Virus record (IMG/VR): IMGVR_UViG_3300050821_010639
Location: 62,001-126,000 of that record
Length of the DNA: 64,000 nucleotides
Reading direction: 5' to 3' (one strand)
From: a virus
The notes beneath the pieces are model-generated. The model was not told the origin of the DNA. It did no database searches and saw only the letters and a program-made list of their open reading frames with translations. The translations under genes and the position numbers were made by a program. Of the stretch, positions 28,135 to 35,960 are shown in pieces; positions within the stretch are counted from its first letter, which is position 1, and each line of letters opens with the position of its first letter.

Positions 28135-28772
28135 GCCACCGGCCCCGGGTAGAAGCCCTTGAGCATCTTGTGCGTGTCCGGAATGCGGTCGCGAAACGCC
28201 GGCGGGATGGCACCGCCGAACCACATGTTGGTCGACACCAGCACCGGGCCGCCGTCCAGTGGCTGAAACTCGAACCGGTACCCGCCGAACCCGCGCATGC
28301 CCTTCGCGGCCTCGTCGCCGACGCTGAACCAGCAGTGGTTCTCGATGACCACGCCCTCCCGGCCCTTCGCCAGCTCGGCGATGTGCTTCTCCCAGCGGGC
28401 ATCGTCGTTGTCGGTCCACGGCCCGCTCACCCTGACCGAGATGCACTGCGACGCCGGCAGGCCCGGCTGAGCGTAAGCCTGCACGTGCCAGACACTCGCC
28501 GACCCGTTCGGGTGCCAGCGGTGCACGATGGCCGAGCACCCCCGGCCATCGGCGCGGAACAGGCCCAGGGTCACCGACCCGGCCACCGTGCCGTCCATCG
28601 GCACGAGCTTGTCGCACTCGGCCTGTACCGCCTCCTCCAGCGCGCGGGCCTGCGCGACGGCCAGGACCCCGGCCGACAGCCCGGTACCGCCGCCGTGCGA
28701 GCGCGGCTCGGCGTCTTTCGCGGCCTGCACGGCCTTCCACAGGTCACTGCCCTCGTCACAGCGAACGATCAT
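28131..28772 (-). CDS. hypothetical protein
   Basis: 213 residues, ATG 28772 in ATGA overlap. Begins with a helical part (SDLWKAVQAAKDAEP), then a beta-rich domain (GSVTLGLFRADGRGCSAIV, SVWHVQAYAQPG, VVIENHCWFSVGDEA). Predicted cytoplasmic. No known motif or family seen. Confidence 0.65.
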   Translation of the reverse strand: MIVRCDEGSDLWKAVQAAKDAEPRSHGGGTGLSAGVLAVAQARALEEAVQAECDKLVPMDGTVAGSVTLGLFRADGRGCSAIVHRWHPNGSASVWHVQAYAQPGLPASQCISVRVSGPWTDNDDARWEKHIAELAKGREGVVIENHCWFSVGDEAAKGMRGFGGYRFEFQPLDGGPVLVSTNMWFGGAIPPAFRDRIPDTHKMLKGFYPGPVA

Positions 28773-29107
28773 GACCTGGCCAGCCTGTTCAGCCGGTCGA
28801 TCTCGGCCGCCAGCAGAGCACCCGCCTCGCGCGGGCCCTCCTCGTCAGACCCGATGTCCGCGGTGCCCTGCTGGCGGCCGACCTTGACCCGGGCGAGCAG
28901 GAGGCTCGCCATGCTGGCCAGGTCGGCCGTAGCCGTGAACCCGTCATCGTGCTCAGGGGTATAGTTCAGCTGCTCGATCTGCCGACGGCGCTCGCGGATG
29001 ACCTCCGCCACTCCGTCCACCGCGCCAGCCTGGTGGAGGTAGGCGATGTCACCCCAGATGGCTTTCAGCGCCTCCACCTGCAAGATATAGTCCGGTACCT
29101 GGCTCAT
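28769..29107 (-). CDS. hypothetical helical protein
   Basis: 112 residues, ATG 29107 in ATGA overlap. Long amphipathic helices throughout (DYILQVEALKAIWGDIAYL, EVIRERRRQIEQLNYTPEHD). The N-terminal part resembles the first helices of small phage proteins of unknown role that carry a YTPEHDD turn. Function unknown. Confidence 0.65.
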   Translation of the reverse strand: MSQVPDYILQVEALKAIWGDIAYLHQAGAVDGVAEVIRERRRQIEQLNYTPEHDDGFTATADLASMASLLLARVKVGRQQGTADIGSDEEGPREAGALLAAEIDRLNRLARS

Positions 29108-29334
29108 GACCTGCTCCTCTTCCGGGTAACCCGAGTCGGCTTGTTCTCCTCGTACCTGCGGATCTGAGACCTGAAGTTGCGGTACCCCCGGCCGCCCTCG
29201 CCGCTGCCCGAGGTCGTGGTGACCAGCGTGCTGCCGTACCAGACTTCGATATGGCCCTGGCCGTCCCTCTGCTCAGGCACCGTGTAACCGCGCTTCCTGA
29301 GCCGTCGGAGGTAGCCGTCGGTGGCGCTGGCCAT
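29104..29334 (-). CDS. small basic hypothetical protein
   Basis: 76 residues, ATG 29334 overlapping the upstream stop by one base (TAATG). Helical, basic start (YLRRLRKRGYTVPEQRDG), a beta hairpin (IEVWYGSTLVTTTSGSGEG) and an Arg/Lys tail. The N-terminal repeat of basic residues with a GYTV turn resembles small RNA- or DNA-binding modules. Function unknown. Confidence 0.65.
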   Translation of the reverse strand: MASATDGYLRRLRKRGYTVPEQRDGQGHIEVWYGSTLVTTTSGSGEGGRGYRNFRSQIRRYEENKPTRVTRKRSRS

Positions 29335-29552
29335 TACGGGCCTGCCAGGGCGGCACGCAGCTTGCCCAGCTGCGCCAGCGCCTCGTCAACGTCGGCCAGC
29401 GCGTCCGCCCGTGCGGAAAGCTCCCGGGTGGCGAGCATCCGGTAGGCGGCCTGCGCGTGCGCGTACACCCCTGACCAGGCTGTCATCGCGTCGCGGGCCT
29501 CGTCTCCGGACAGCGGGCCGTCCGGGCCGACGGTCCGGGGCCGGCTAACCAC
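29334..29552 (-). CDS. small helical hypothetical protein
   Basis: 72 residues from GTG 29552, chosen because it overlaps the upstream stop by 8 bases; the longer frame from 29873 lies inside the neighbouring gene. Helical and Ala-rich (AYRMLATRELSARADALADV). Function unknown. Confidence 0.6.
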   Translation of the reverse strand: MVSRPRTVGPDGPLSGDEARDAMTAWSGVYAHAQAAYRMLATRELSARADALADVDEALAQLGKLRAALAGP

Positions 29553-30153
29553 CGTGCTTCGCCTGGTTGTGCTCCCGGGCCCGATTGATAACGACGTCCA
29601 GACTCGGGTGGTAACCGATCTCGAAGTAAGCCCGGAGGTTCGCTGCTGCGCACTTGTGGCAGTGCAGTGCGGTCGTGCCCCGGTCAGGAATGACGGTGAA
29701 CTGGCCGCTGAACTCCGACAGCGGCAGCCCTGCGGGCTCGCGGATGTCATCGACGCCGTGCCAGTACATCCGCTCCGCCACCCGCCAAAGCAGGTCATAC
29801 AGGTTGTCACCACTGATGGTGACGTTCTCAGCCGTCGTGAGCGGCCGGTCCTCGTCGTCGTACTCGGTGTCACGGATGCGCGGGTCCACCTCGTTGTCGA
29901 CCAGCCAGCGCTTCAGCCGCGCCATGGTCGACTCGCCTTGCGGGTAGTCGCGGTCATCAGCCGCGCGGGCCTGCTCGCGCTCGCTCGGCCGGGTGTCCTG
30001 GTCAAGCAGGAACGGCACGCCGCGCGTCATGTAGTGGCGGAAAAACTGGTCCCAGCCGTCGTGCGCAGTGTCGCTCCACACCTCCCGGCCGTCGACCTCA
30101 ACGGCGATGCCGTCGGTCCCCTCGTCCCAGGTGATGAACTTGATCGTCTTCAA
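29545..30153 (-). CDS. hypothetical protein
   Basis: 202 residues from TTG 30153, which overlaps the upstream stop by 4 bases (TTGA) and follows GAGGGGCGGGCACG, a variant of the cassette leader. N-terminal strands (KFITWDEGTDGIAVEVDG), an acidic linker, and HCHKCAAANLRAY near residue 165 that could bind metal. Head of the coupled run down to 27115. Function unknown. Confidence 0.65.
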   Translation of the reverse strand: MKTIKFITWDEGTDGIAVEVDGREVWSDTAHDGWDQFFRHYMTRGVPFLLDQDTRPSEREQARAADDRDYPQGESTMARLKRWLVDNEVDPRIRDTEYDDEDRPLTTAENVTISGDNLYDLLWRVAERMYWHGVDDIREPAGLPLSEFSGQFTVIPDRGTTALHCHKCAAANLRAYFEIGYHPSLDVVINRAREHNQAKHGG

Positions 30154-30359
30154 CGTGCCCGCCCCTCGTCGCCTGTGCCTGCTTGCGGGTCAGCTAGCCC
30201 CGCAGCCGCGGGGCTGCGCCCCCAGGCCTCCCGGGCCGCGTCGTTCCCGTAAATGACGTGAAACACCTGGTCCTTGCGCCGTCGCCGTTCGGTCTTGTCG
30301 GGAGCGGCACTGATGTACGCCGCTGCCTTGCGGTACGCGGCGTCACTCGCCTCGCTCAT
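30150..30359 (-). CDS. small basic hypothetical protein
   Basis: 69 residues, ATG 30359 after AGAAGGGCGGGCTC. Helical and charged (AAYRKAAAYISAAPDKTERR); Arg/Lys cluster RRRRKD in the middle. Function unknown. Confidence 0.6.
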   Translation of the reverse strand: MSEASDAAYRKAAAYISAAPDKTERRRRKDQVFHVIYGNDAAREAWGRSPAAAGLADPQAGTGDEGRAR

Positions 30360-30371
30360 GAGCCCGCCCTT

Positions 30372-30572
30372 CTAGTTGCGCGCGCAGTCCGGCCAGCCGG
30401 ACGCGCCTACCCCTGTTACGTGCTGGCCCGCCGGGCAGAACACGGTGGGCGGGGTGAAGATCGCGGGCACGGCGTCGTGGTGCCTCAGGTGCCCGGCCAC
30501 GGTAGCGGCGATCATGAAAAAGGCGACCCCCGCGACCACGGTCACCAGGGCAATCACCACAGCCGACCTCAT
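30372..30572 (-). CDS. small exported or membrane protein
   Basis: 66 residues, ATG 30572 in ATGA overlap. Residues 4-26 (AVVIALVTVVAGVAFFMIAA) form a signal anchor. The remaining 40 residues, on the outer face, contain two cysteines (VFCPAGQ, WPDCARN) that could form a disulphide. Small secreted or surface-anchored protein of unknown role. Confidence 0.65.
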   Translation of the reverse strand: MRSAVVIALVTVVAGVAFFMIAATVAGHLRHHDAVPAIFTPPTVFCPAGQHVTGVGASGWPDCARN

Positions 30573-30730
30573 GACTCGCCTTCAATCACCAGGTCGTTGT
30601 CGGTCTGGTCGGCGCCGAAGCGCGGGATGCCCGGCTCAGCGCCGGACCCGATGATGACGCCGTTGGCCGCGCGCCGCTCGCCAGGCCGCAGTTCGATGTT
30701 CAGGGTCTTGTCTCCCGGTGCCTGTGTCAC
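30569..30730 (-). CDS. small hypothetical protein, probably leaderless
   Basis: 53 residues from GTG 30730, with coupling overlaps at both ends. Hydrophilic, Gly/Asp-rich (LRPGERRAANGVIIGSG). A promoter inside the upstream gene (site 27) places its start site almost at the GTG, so this gene can also be transcribed separately as a leaderless message. Confidence 0.6.
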   Translation of the reverse strand: MTQAPGDKTLNIELRPGERRAANGVIIGSGAEPGIPRFGADQTDNDLVIEGES

Positions 30731-30963
30731 GGCCACAGCTTACGCAGTGTCTTGACTAGAGTCAAGTAATCAGACATTTTCGGCGGGCCGCCGACCGTCC
30801 GCAGCCAGAGGAAGACGCCAGCCGCGCCGTTCGCGAACCCGAAGGCCACAATGCCGAACGGGAGCCACCAGCCCTCCAGGCCGGTCCAGAGCATGAGCCA
30901 GAAGCCGACGCTCATGCTGAAAAAGCACATGATGACCCAGGGGTGGCGCTGCACGGGGTTCAT
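30727..30963 (-). CDS. two-pass membrane protein
   Basis: 78 residues, ATG 30963 in ATGA overlap. Two hydrophobic segments (WVIMCFFSMSVGFWLMLW and LPFGIVAFGFANGAAGVFLW) with a short loop. Its C-terminus (DYLTLVKTLRK) is encoded by operator-promoter site 27, so the coding and regulatory sequences are fully superimposed. Function unknown. Confidence 0.65.
   Translation of the reverse strand: MNPVQRHPWVIMCFFSMSVGFWLMLWTGLEGWWLPFGIVAFGFANGAAGVFLWLRTVGGPPKMSDYLTLVKTLRKLWP
30737..30766 (-). promoter_or_regulatory. operator-promoter site 27, inside a gene
   Basis: CTTGACTAGAGTCAAG (30751-30766), perfect arms. TTGACT, 17 bases, TAAGCT. Lies within the coding sequence of the gene at 30727-30963 and serves the gene at 30730. 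Confidence 0.75.
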
Positions 30964-31424
30964 CCGAGAGTCCCCTCACCGCTAGCGAAGATGCCGTCCG
31001 CGGCCTCGCGCACGGTGGACAGCGTGAAGTCGTGCGCCGGGAGCACGCCGGTCAGGAACCGCGCTGCCACGTCAAGCGGGTCAGGCTCCGCCGGCGGGTC
31101 CGGCAGCTCGGGCGCGTCCAGCTCGGGCCACCACTCGGCCACGCTGCTGCCGTCCTCCCACCAGGTGACCTCTTCCGAGCGCTGCACCTCCACGGAGGCG
31201 CCGAGCCACGTCAGCATCAGAGCCCGGCTGTACGCGCCCGACGCTGACAGGTACAGGTGGTTGCGCGGCCAGCGGAACCCCCGCTTGCGCAGCGCGTTGC
31301 GCCGCTTGCGGTCCTTGACCGCGGCGAGCACCTGGGGCCAGGCCTCCGGTACCCACCCGGGCTCACCTGACCCGGGCGGGTAGAGGACGTTCAGCCGGTA
31401 GACGTGGACAGGGCGCTCAGGCAT
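30960..31424 (-). CDS. hypothetical protein
   Basis: 154 residues from ATG 31424; the ATG seven codons upstream overlaps more of the previous gene. Starts HVYRLNVLYPPGSGEPGWVP, then basic helices (KDRKRRNALRKRGFRWPRN) and an acidic Trp-rich half. The opening resembles small phage proteins with a YRLxVxYPxGS motif of unknown function. Confidence 0.65.
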   Translation of the reverse strand: MPERPVHVYRLNVLYPPGSGEPGWVPEAWPQVLAAVKDRKRRNALRKRGFRWPRNHLYLSASGAYSRALMLTWLGASVEVQRSEEVTWWEDGSSVAEWWPELDAPELPDPPAEPDPLDVAARFLTGVLPAHDFTLSTVREAADGIFASGEGTLG

Positions 31425-31659
31425 CGTCCGCACCCGCCAGCAGCTCAGGCTCCAGCGACCAGAACAGGACGGTGACCGGCTCGCCGGGGGCGATGCCCAG
31501 GTGCTGCTGGACTACGGCCAGGGCCGACTTGAAGGCTGAGGCGCGCGTCTTCGCCCGGCCAGCCTGCTCAGCGGTCATGGTGCCCTCAACCGTCTGCGCA
31601 GTGAGTGTGCCGAAGCCCAGCTTGTTCCACTGCACGGTCATGACCCAGAACCAGTTCAC
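31417..31659 (-). CDS. small hypothetical protein
   Basis: 80 residues, GTG 31659 (GTGA overlap). Starts with a Trp-rich strand (NWFWVMTVQWNKLGF), then a helix. Such N-termini recur in small phage proteins encoded beside the larger one at 31656. Function unknown. Confidence 0.6.
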   Translation of the reverse strand: MNWFWVMTVQWNKLGFGTLTAQTVEGTMTAEQAGRAKTRASAFKSALAVVQQHLGIAPGEPVTVLFWSLEPELLAGADDA

Positions 31660-32348
31660 CGGTCCGCGCCCCCGTCGGTGATGGCGCGGGTGATCGCGTC
31701 CGGCTCAAGGCCGGCCCGCTCGGCCATCCGGGTAACCATGGCCTCAAGGTCGTTGCGGGACTGCTCCACCACGGTCTCGGCGTGCTCGTCCAGCTTCCTG
31801 GTCGCGAACTCCACGTTGGGCACGGCGTTGGCGATGGCGGCCCGCAAGTCGGACAGCCGGGCCTTCCGCTCTGCGGCCGGAGCCGGGGGCTTGGCGTTCA
31901 GCGCAGCCTCGTAAGCAGCCTCAGCAGTCTGGATCTTGGCAAACGCGTCGTGCGCTGCAGCCCGCACCTCGTCGTGGGTGAGCGAGAACCGGGGAGCGGG
32001 GCGGAGGCCAGGCCGGTCGCCCGGCTCCTGCGTGCCGGTCGCGGTCCACTCGATCGTGCAGGGAACGCCGTCGCCCTGGCCGGTACTGGCCACGAACGAG
32101 GCGAACTGCGCCATCGACAGGCTGATTTCGCAGACCATCCGCTCCTGGTACACGCGGTCAGTGTGCAGGTCGCGCTTGCGGGTAGCCTCGTGGACCGTGA
32201 CCCGCATGTACTCCGGGTGCCGGACATCGGACTGGAACAGCACCGCACCCGGGGTAGAGCTGATCCGGTGAAGGCTGACCAGCCCGAACGCCGGGTGGGT
32301 TTCGTCCCCGTTCTCGCCGGTCGTGGAGTCCTCGTACTGCTTAGGCAT
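31656..32348 (-). CDS. conserved phage-type hypothetical protein
   Basis: 230 residues, ATG 32348 overlapping the previous gene by 8 bases. The N-terminal half (HPAFGLVSLHRISSTPGAVL, EISLSMAQFASFVASTGQG, GVPCTIEW) is a pattern I associate with widely distributed uncharacterised phage/plasmid proteins that end this domain with GDGVPCTI. The C-terminal half is a long coiled-coil-like helical region (HDAFAKIQTAEAAYEAAL). Role unknown. Part of the five-gene site 28 unit. Confidence 0.7.
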   Translation of the reverse strand: MPKQYEDSTTGENGDETHPAFGLVSLHRISSTPGAVLFQSDVRHPEYMRVTVHEATRKRDLHTDRVYQERMVCEISLSMAQFASFVASTGQGDGVPCTIEWTATGTQEPGDRPGLRPAPRFSLTHDEVRAAAHDAFAKIQTAEAAYEAALNAKPPAPAAERKARLSDLRAAIANAVPNVEFATRKLDEHAETVVEQSRNDLEAMVTRMAERAGLEPDAITRAITDGGADR

Positions 32349-32859
32349 TTCCCTCTCCTCTCTTAGTCAGCGGGTACTCGCGGCGGTAGCCGAGCAGCGC
32401 CTCCAGCGGGTAGCGCGCGCCGCGTGCCTTGCGCGCCGCGGTCAGCGCCTCCTGTGCCGCGGCCACCCGGCGCTGAGCGTCAGCGAGGTCCGCCGCCGCC
32501 TCGTCGCGCGCATGCTCAGCAGCCACCAGGCCGGTCACGTCCGCCTCTTCCTCGATCCTGGCCACCAGGGCCAGGCCCTCGTCCGTCAGCCCGTAGTACG
32601 AGCGGGTGTGCAGCGTCCGCTTGCTGGCCAGGCGGCGCTTGTGGAGCCCGCGCGCGGTCCTGTCCAGGTCGGCGATGCCGCGCAGGTTGCCGACCTCGCC
32701 GCCCAGCATCAGGCCGTCGGACACCAGGTCGGTGATGGTGAACATCGTGTGGTGCCCGCTCGGGCACGCGGCGGTCGGCTCGCGCCGGCGCGCGGTCGCG
32801 TCGCGCAGCCCCACGAGAACGACGATGGCGCTCTCGCTCAGGGTCTCGATCTCTGCCAT
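32341..32859 (-). CDS. winged-helix-like hypothetical protein
   Basis: 172 residues, ATG 32859 after leader GAGGGCAGGCACCCG. The central part (LDRTARGLHKRRLASKRTLH and SYYGLTDEGLALVARIEE) reads as a winged helix: a recognition-like helix, then the Y-x-LTxEGxAL wing/helix seen in PadR/MarR-type regulators. A long coiled-coil C-terminus follows (DLADAQRRVAAAQEAL). It may be a DNA-binding regulator and is one of the few candidates here for an autogenously expressed repressor. First gene of the site 28 unit. Confidence 0.6.
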   Translation of the reverse strand: MAEIETLSESAIVVLVGLRDATARRREPTAACPSGHHTMFTITDLVSDGLMLGGEVGNLRGIADLDRTARGLHKRRLASKRTLHTRSYYGLTDEGLALVARIEEEADVTGLVAAEHARDEAAADLADAQRRVAAAQEALTAARKARGARYPLEALLGYRREYPLTKRGEGNA

Positions 32860-32897
32860 CGGGTGCCTGCCCTCTGCTCGGAAGTGCTTACGACACC

Positions 32898-32927
32898 AGG
32901 CTACCGGATGACTTGACTTGAGTCAAG
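32898..32927 (-). promoter_or_regulatory. operator-promoter site 28
   Basis: CTTGACTTGAGTCAAG (32912-32927), perfect. TTGACT, 17 bases, TAGCCT. Confidence 0.85.
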
Positions 32928-32945
32928 AGAGTGAGGATATTCCGC

Positions 32946-33266
32946 TCACGGGCGGCACATGCCCGCGTAGTCGCAGGGCTCGCCCTCGAAGCAGCCGCCA
33001 GGACCCGGGCACCTGCCCTCGTTGGCCGAGTAGCCCGGCGGGGTGACCGGCACCCACGGGTCTAGCCTGGCGTCGGCGCGGGCGCACCCGCCGCGCTCGA
33101 TGTACTGCCGCCAGCCCTCCTCGCTGCCGTGGCAGAGCATGCTCGCGGTGACCTTGACCATTTCGAGCACGGCCAGGGCAAAGGTGTCAGCTGCCTGCTC
33201 CCTCGGCAAGCCGATGTGCCCGATGCCCTCGACCCGGACGTACAGGACGGGAGTGAACTCAGCCAT
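32946..33266 (-). CDS. hypothetical protein with Cys-rich end
   Basis: 106 residues, ATG 33266. N-terminal strand (PVLYVRVEGIGHIGLPRE), helix, then a C-terminal Cys cluster (RCPGPGGCFEGEPCDYAGMC) with at least four cysteines that could bind metal or form disulphides. Last gene of the site 29 unit. Function unknown. Confidence 0.65.
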   Translation of the reverse strand: MAEFTPVLYVRVEGIGHIGLPREQAADTFALAVLEMVKVTASMLCHGSEEGWRQYIERGGCARADARLDPWVPVTPPGYSANEGRCPGPGGCFEGEPCDYAGMCRP

Positions 33267-33268
33267 CG

Positions 33269-33631
33269 TCAGCAGTGCGGGCAGTCGTTGGCGTCACCGG
33301 AAACCGGAAGGCTGGCTACCGGGCGCTCGCGCTGCTGCCAGGCCGGGTAGCCCTCCAGGGGCTCGCCCGCCTCGAACCGCTCGGCGTAGAGCTTGGCTGA
33401 CTCGGCGAGCGCCGCCAGCTCGGGCTTCCCGCCAGGGCGGCCGGGGCCGCGGCCGAGCGGAAAGGCGATGGCGCTCTCCGCTGCCTCGCGAGCGATCACA
33501 GCCGTCAGGTTCACGGCAGCGGCACTGATCGAGAAGCGGCACAGCCGGACCTCCCGCTCTCCGGTGAGGACCAGGTAACCATGCCTGCTCCCGTAGGCGA
33601 ACGCGCAAGTCTCGCCGTGTATCCACTCCAT
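33269..33631 (-). CDS. hypothetical protein
   Basis: 120 residues from ATG 33631, chosen for the GGGGGGG tract 5 bases upstream; a GTG at 33682 would add 17 residues. Strand-rich start (CAFAYGSRHGYLVLTGERE), helical middle, and a C-terminal CPHC. Function unknown. Confidence 0.6.
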   Translation of the reverse strand: MEWIHGETCAFAYGSRHGYLVLTGEREVRLCRFSISAAAVNLTAVIAREAAESAIAFPLGRGPGRPGGKPELAALAESAKLYAERFEAGEPLEGYPAWQQRERPVASLPVSGDANDCPHC

Positions 33632-33683
33632 CAGGTCCCCCCCAGTCCGAGCATTTCCGGCCGATGCCCCAGGGCAAGCCACG

Positions 33684-33986
33684 TCAGTCCTCCCTGGCGT
33701 ACTCGGCCACCCGGCCAGCAGGTGACCCGAGCCAGGGCTGCGCCTGGGGCGGGGCCGGGCGCTCCCGGCCGCCGGTGAGCCAGCCGTGCCATAGCAGGGT
33801 GCCGTCGTCCTCGAAAACCACGGCGTAGTCGTCCGTGGAGATGTCGCTCCGGTCGGTGTCGGTGTAGTCGGTGATGACGCCGGCGGTGTCCCCGCCGGCG
33901 TCCAGGGCTGCGCGGATGGCCGGCTCCTGGTACTCCTCGTCAGCGTCGATCCGCCCTTCGCCGACCTTGAAAACCTTGATCTTCAC
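33684..33986 (-). CDS. hypothetical protein
   Basis: 100 residues, GTG 33986 overlapping the upstream stop by one base. N-terminal KIKVFKVGEGRIDADE strand-turn, an acidic middle with repeated TDYTDTDRSD, and a Pro-rich C-terminus. No family recognised. Second gene of the site 29 unit. Confidence 0.6.
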   Translation of the reverse strand: MKIKVFKVGEGRIDADEEYQEPAIRAALDAGGDTAGVITDYTDTDRSDISTDDYAVVFEDDGTLLWHGWLTGGRERPAPPQAQPWLGSPAGRVAEYARED

Positions 33987-34765
33987 TACTCGGGCTCCCT
34001 TCCGAAGAACGCGGCGAGGCTGGCCCTGGCCGTCTCTACCGAGCGCAGGTCCAGGTGCGAGCGGAGGTTGGCGGCGGCACCAGCCAGCCCGGAAAGGGCC
34101 ACCGGGTCAGTCGAGCCAGTGGCCCACGCTACGACCACGGTGAGGTCGTGCACAGGGTCGTAGACCTTGCGCGGCGTCTCGGTGTAGCGGTCCACGAGCG
34201 TGACCCAGGACGCGATGTCGCCGACGTTGAACTGCTGGCCGGGGATGTCCGTCCGGCGCGCGCTCTCGCGGAACTCCGTTATCACGTCCTCGGAAATTCC
34301 TGCCGCGCGCATGCCCTGCTCGGCGCGGGCCCGGAGCGTGACGGTGTTGGCGTCAGTACCGCAGGCCGCGCCGCCAACGTCCGCAGCGTGCACCAGCAGG
34401 CCGACTTCGACCTCAGGGAAACGCGGCGCGTCCACCACGCCGGCGCGCTGCATGACCGACCACGCGCGCCCGGGGGTCAGCTTCCGCTTCAGCAGGATGA
34501 TGACGTGCGCCACGAACACGGGCGCGTAGTTCACGCCATCGGGCAGCTGGTCGCCGAACCGCTCGAAGAACGGCTCAGTCTGGTCAAGGAACATGTCGTG
34601 GTCAACGGTCAGTTCGAGCACGTCGGCCACGTCCGCGCCGTTCAGCCGCGGGTAGCTCCGCGCGACCCTGCCCAGGAACAGCACCCGCTCGGCCTCGGTC
34701 AGCGAGTGCGCGACCGCCAGGAGCGCCGCCTCGCGCTCCGCGTCCTGCATCTGGTCTGGTGTCAT
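33986..34765 (-). CDS. hypothetical protein
   Basis: 259 residues, ATG 34765 after leader GAGAAGGGCGGGCGC. Predominantly helical; regular amphipathic helices (AEREAALLAVAHSLTEAERV, NYAPVFVAHVIILLKRKL) and a conserved-looking GGAACGTDANTVTLRARAEQ in the middle. Predicted soluble. No catalytic motif visible and no family recognised. First gene of the site 29 unit. Confidence 0.65.
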   Translation of the reverse strand: MTPDQMQDAEREAALLAVAHSLTEAERVLFLGRVARSYPRLNGADVADVLELTVDHDMFLDQTEPFFERFGDQLPDGVNYAPVFVAHVIILLKRKLTPGRAWSVMQRAGVVDAPRFPEVEVGLLVHAADVGGAACGTDANTVTLRARAEQGMRAAGISEDVITEFRESARRTDIPGQQFNVGDIASWVTLVDRYTETPRKVYDPVHDLTVVVAWATGSTDPVALSGLAGAAANLRSHLDLRSVETARASLAAFFGREPE

Positions 34766-34797
34766 GCGCCCGCCCTTCTCTCGGTGCCTGTGGTCCC

Positions 34798-34827
34798 ATC
34801 GTAGGCCATGGCTTGACTCTGGTCAAG
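34798..34827 (-). promoter_or_regulatory. operator-promoter site 29
   Basis: CTTGACTCTGGTCAAG (34812-34827, one arm mismatch). TTGACC, 17 bases, TACGAT. Confidence 0.75.
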
Positions 34828-34828
34828 C

Positions 34829-34924
34829 AAAGAGCGGCCCCCGCACCAGGGGTGGTGGGCGGGGGCCGCTCGCTCAGGGGTGCCGGGTCAGGAGTACCTG
34901 CCCTTCGGTTGATTTCCTGGCTAC
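34829..34924 (-). ncRNA. empty cassette: possible small RNA
   Basis: Full promoter site 30 is followed by a leader (CAACCGAAGGGCAGGTACTCC) but there is no start codon or gene. About 40-50 bases on lies a strong terminator (34833-34870). The predicted transcript is roughly 85 bases. It is either a cassette that lost its gene or a real small RNA. Promoter quality and intact terminator are seen directly; an RNA function is inferred. Confidence 0.35.
34833..34870. terminator. GC hairpin terminator
   Basis: AGCGGCCCCCGC (34833-34844) and GCGGGGGCCGCT (34859-34870), perfect 12-bp stem. Confidence 0.7.
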
Positions 34925-34954
34925 AGGTTAGGTTACGGCTTGACTTGAGTCAAG
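34925..34954 (-). promoter_or_regulatory. operator-promoter site 30, no gene behind it
   Basis: CTTGACTTGAGTCAAG (34939-34954), perfect. TTGACT, 17 bases, TAACCT. The upstream gene stop is two bases away (34956). Confidence 0.85.
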
Positions 34955-34955
34955 A

Positions 34956-35954
34956 CTAGAAGGGCGGTATGTCGCTCTCGGGGCCCGGGGACGACTCAGG
35001 CACGGTACCCGCCGTACGCCGCTTGGGGCGGAGCTGGTGGATGTCAGGGCCGCGCTCGGGGCAGCCGCACGCGCGGTCCTTGCACTCCGGGCAGTCGCCA
35101 ACCCAGCACGAGAGGCACGTGGGCTTCTGCCCGCCGCGCCCCGGGCCCGCCGACGGCTTCGGCGCGGCGGGCGCGCGCTGCGCACGGGCCTTGGCCTTCT
35201 GGTAGCCGGACTTAGGGCGGCGGCCGAGCGGGGACGGCCGCCCGGCGAGCTGGCGGCCATCCCCGCCGAACCGCTTGCGCGAGACAGGCCAGAACAGCGC
35301 GCAGCCGTGGCCGGTGAACTCGTCTTCGAGAATGTGCAGCGCCATGCCTGCCGCCACCAGCCACCACAGGTCGGGGCGGGCGTAGACGACGGCCAGGGCG
35401 GCGATGCCGCACCCGGTGAGCGCCCGGCGCAGGCTCCCGTGATGGCGGTTCCGGCCGTGCCCGCCGTGAGTGAGGAAGCCAGTCGCCTTCAGCCCGGCCA
35501 CCACGCAGACCGCGATGAACAGGGCGAGGCCGCCCAGCGCCCAGCGGTTCGGCCACCAGTCGGCGCAGCTGGCCGTGACCAGGGCCATGAGCCCGATGCC
35601 GAACAGGGAGTGGAACCCCTGCCGGTGCCCGCCGAACAGCACCGCGACCAGGTGACTGGCACCGTGGCTCAGCGCGCCCGCCGAGTAGGCGAACGTCGCC
35701 TTGGGGTGGTCCGCGTCGGGCAGCAGGGCGAAGCCGGCGACCAGGGCGCCGTACAGCAGGTCGTGGCCGATGTTCCCGGCGACGGCGATGCCGTGCGCGT
35801 GCGGGGTGCTGGTCAGCAGGCCGAGGCCGGCCCCCAGCAGCAGCCCCGTAGCTGCGTGGGTGGTGCCCTCCATGTCGCCCTCGTGCTCCCCAGAGCGGTC
35901 TTTCGCCCTGACTGTGTAAGCGGTCCGGTAGCCCGGTGCTGTCGCGGTTGCCAT
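34956..35954 (-). CDS. YdjM-like membrane-bound metal-dependent hydrolase
   Basis: 332 residues from ATG 35954, predicted leaderless because the -10 of site 31 ends 6 bases upstream. An alternative start is the Met near residue 28. Residues 28-230 follow the YdjM/LexA-binding inner-membrane metal hydrolase pattern: GTTHAATG, hydrophobic helices, LLPDADHP near 80 with clustered His/Asp, and several more transmembrane segments. A C-terminal cytoplasmic extension of about 100 residues is basic and ends with a zinc-ribbon-like CLSCWVGDCPECKDRACGC. The family has poorly defined substrates; some members are linked to lipid or DNA-damage responses. Confidence 0.75.
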   Translation of the reverse strand: MATATAPGYRTAYTVRAKDRSGEHEGDMEGTTHAATGLLLGAGLGLLTSTPHAHGIAVAGNIGHDLLYGALVAGFALLPDADHPKATFAYSAGALSHGASHLVAVLFGGHRQGFHSLFGIGLMALVTASCADWWPNRWALGGLALFIAVCVVAGLKATGFLTHGGHGRNRHHGSLRRALTGCGIAALAVVYARPDLWWLVAAGMALHILEDEFTGHGCALFWPVSRKRFGGDGRQLAGRPSPLGRRPKSGYQKAKARAQRAPAAPKPSAGPGRGGQKPTCLSCWVGDCPECKDRACGCPERGPDIHQLRPKRRTAGTVPESSPGPESDIPPF

Positions 35955-35960
35955 AGCCCA

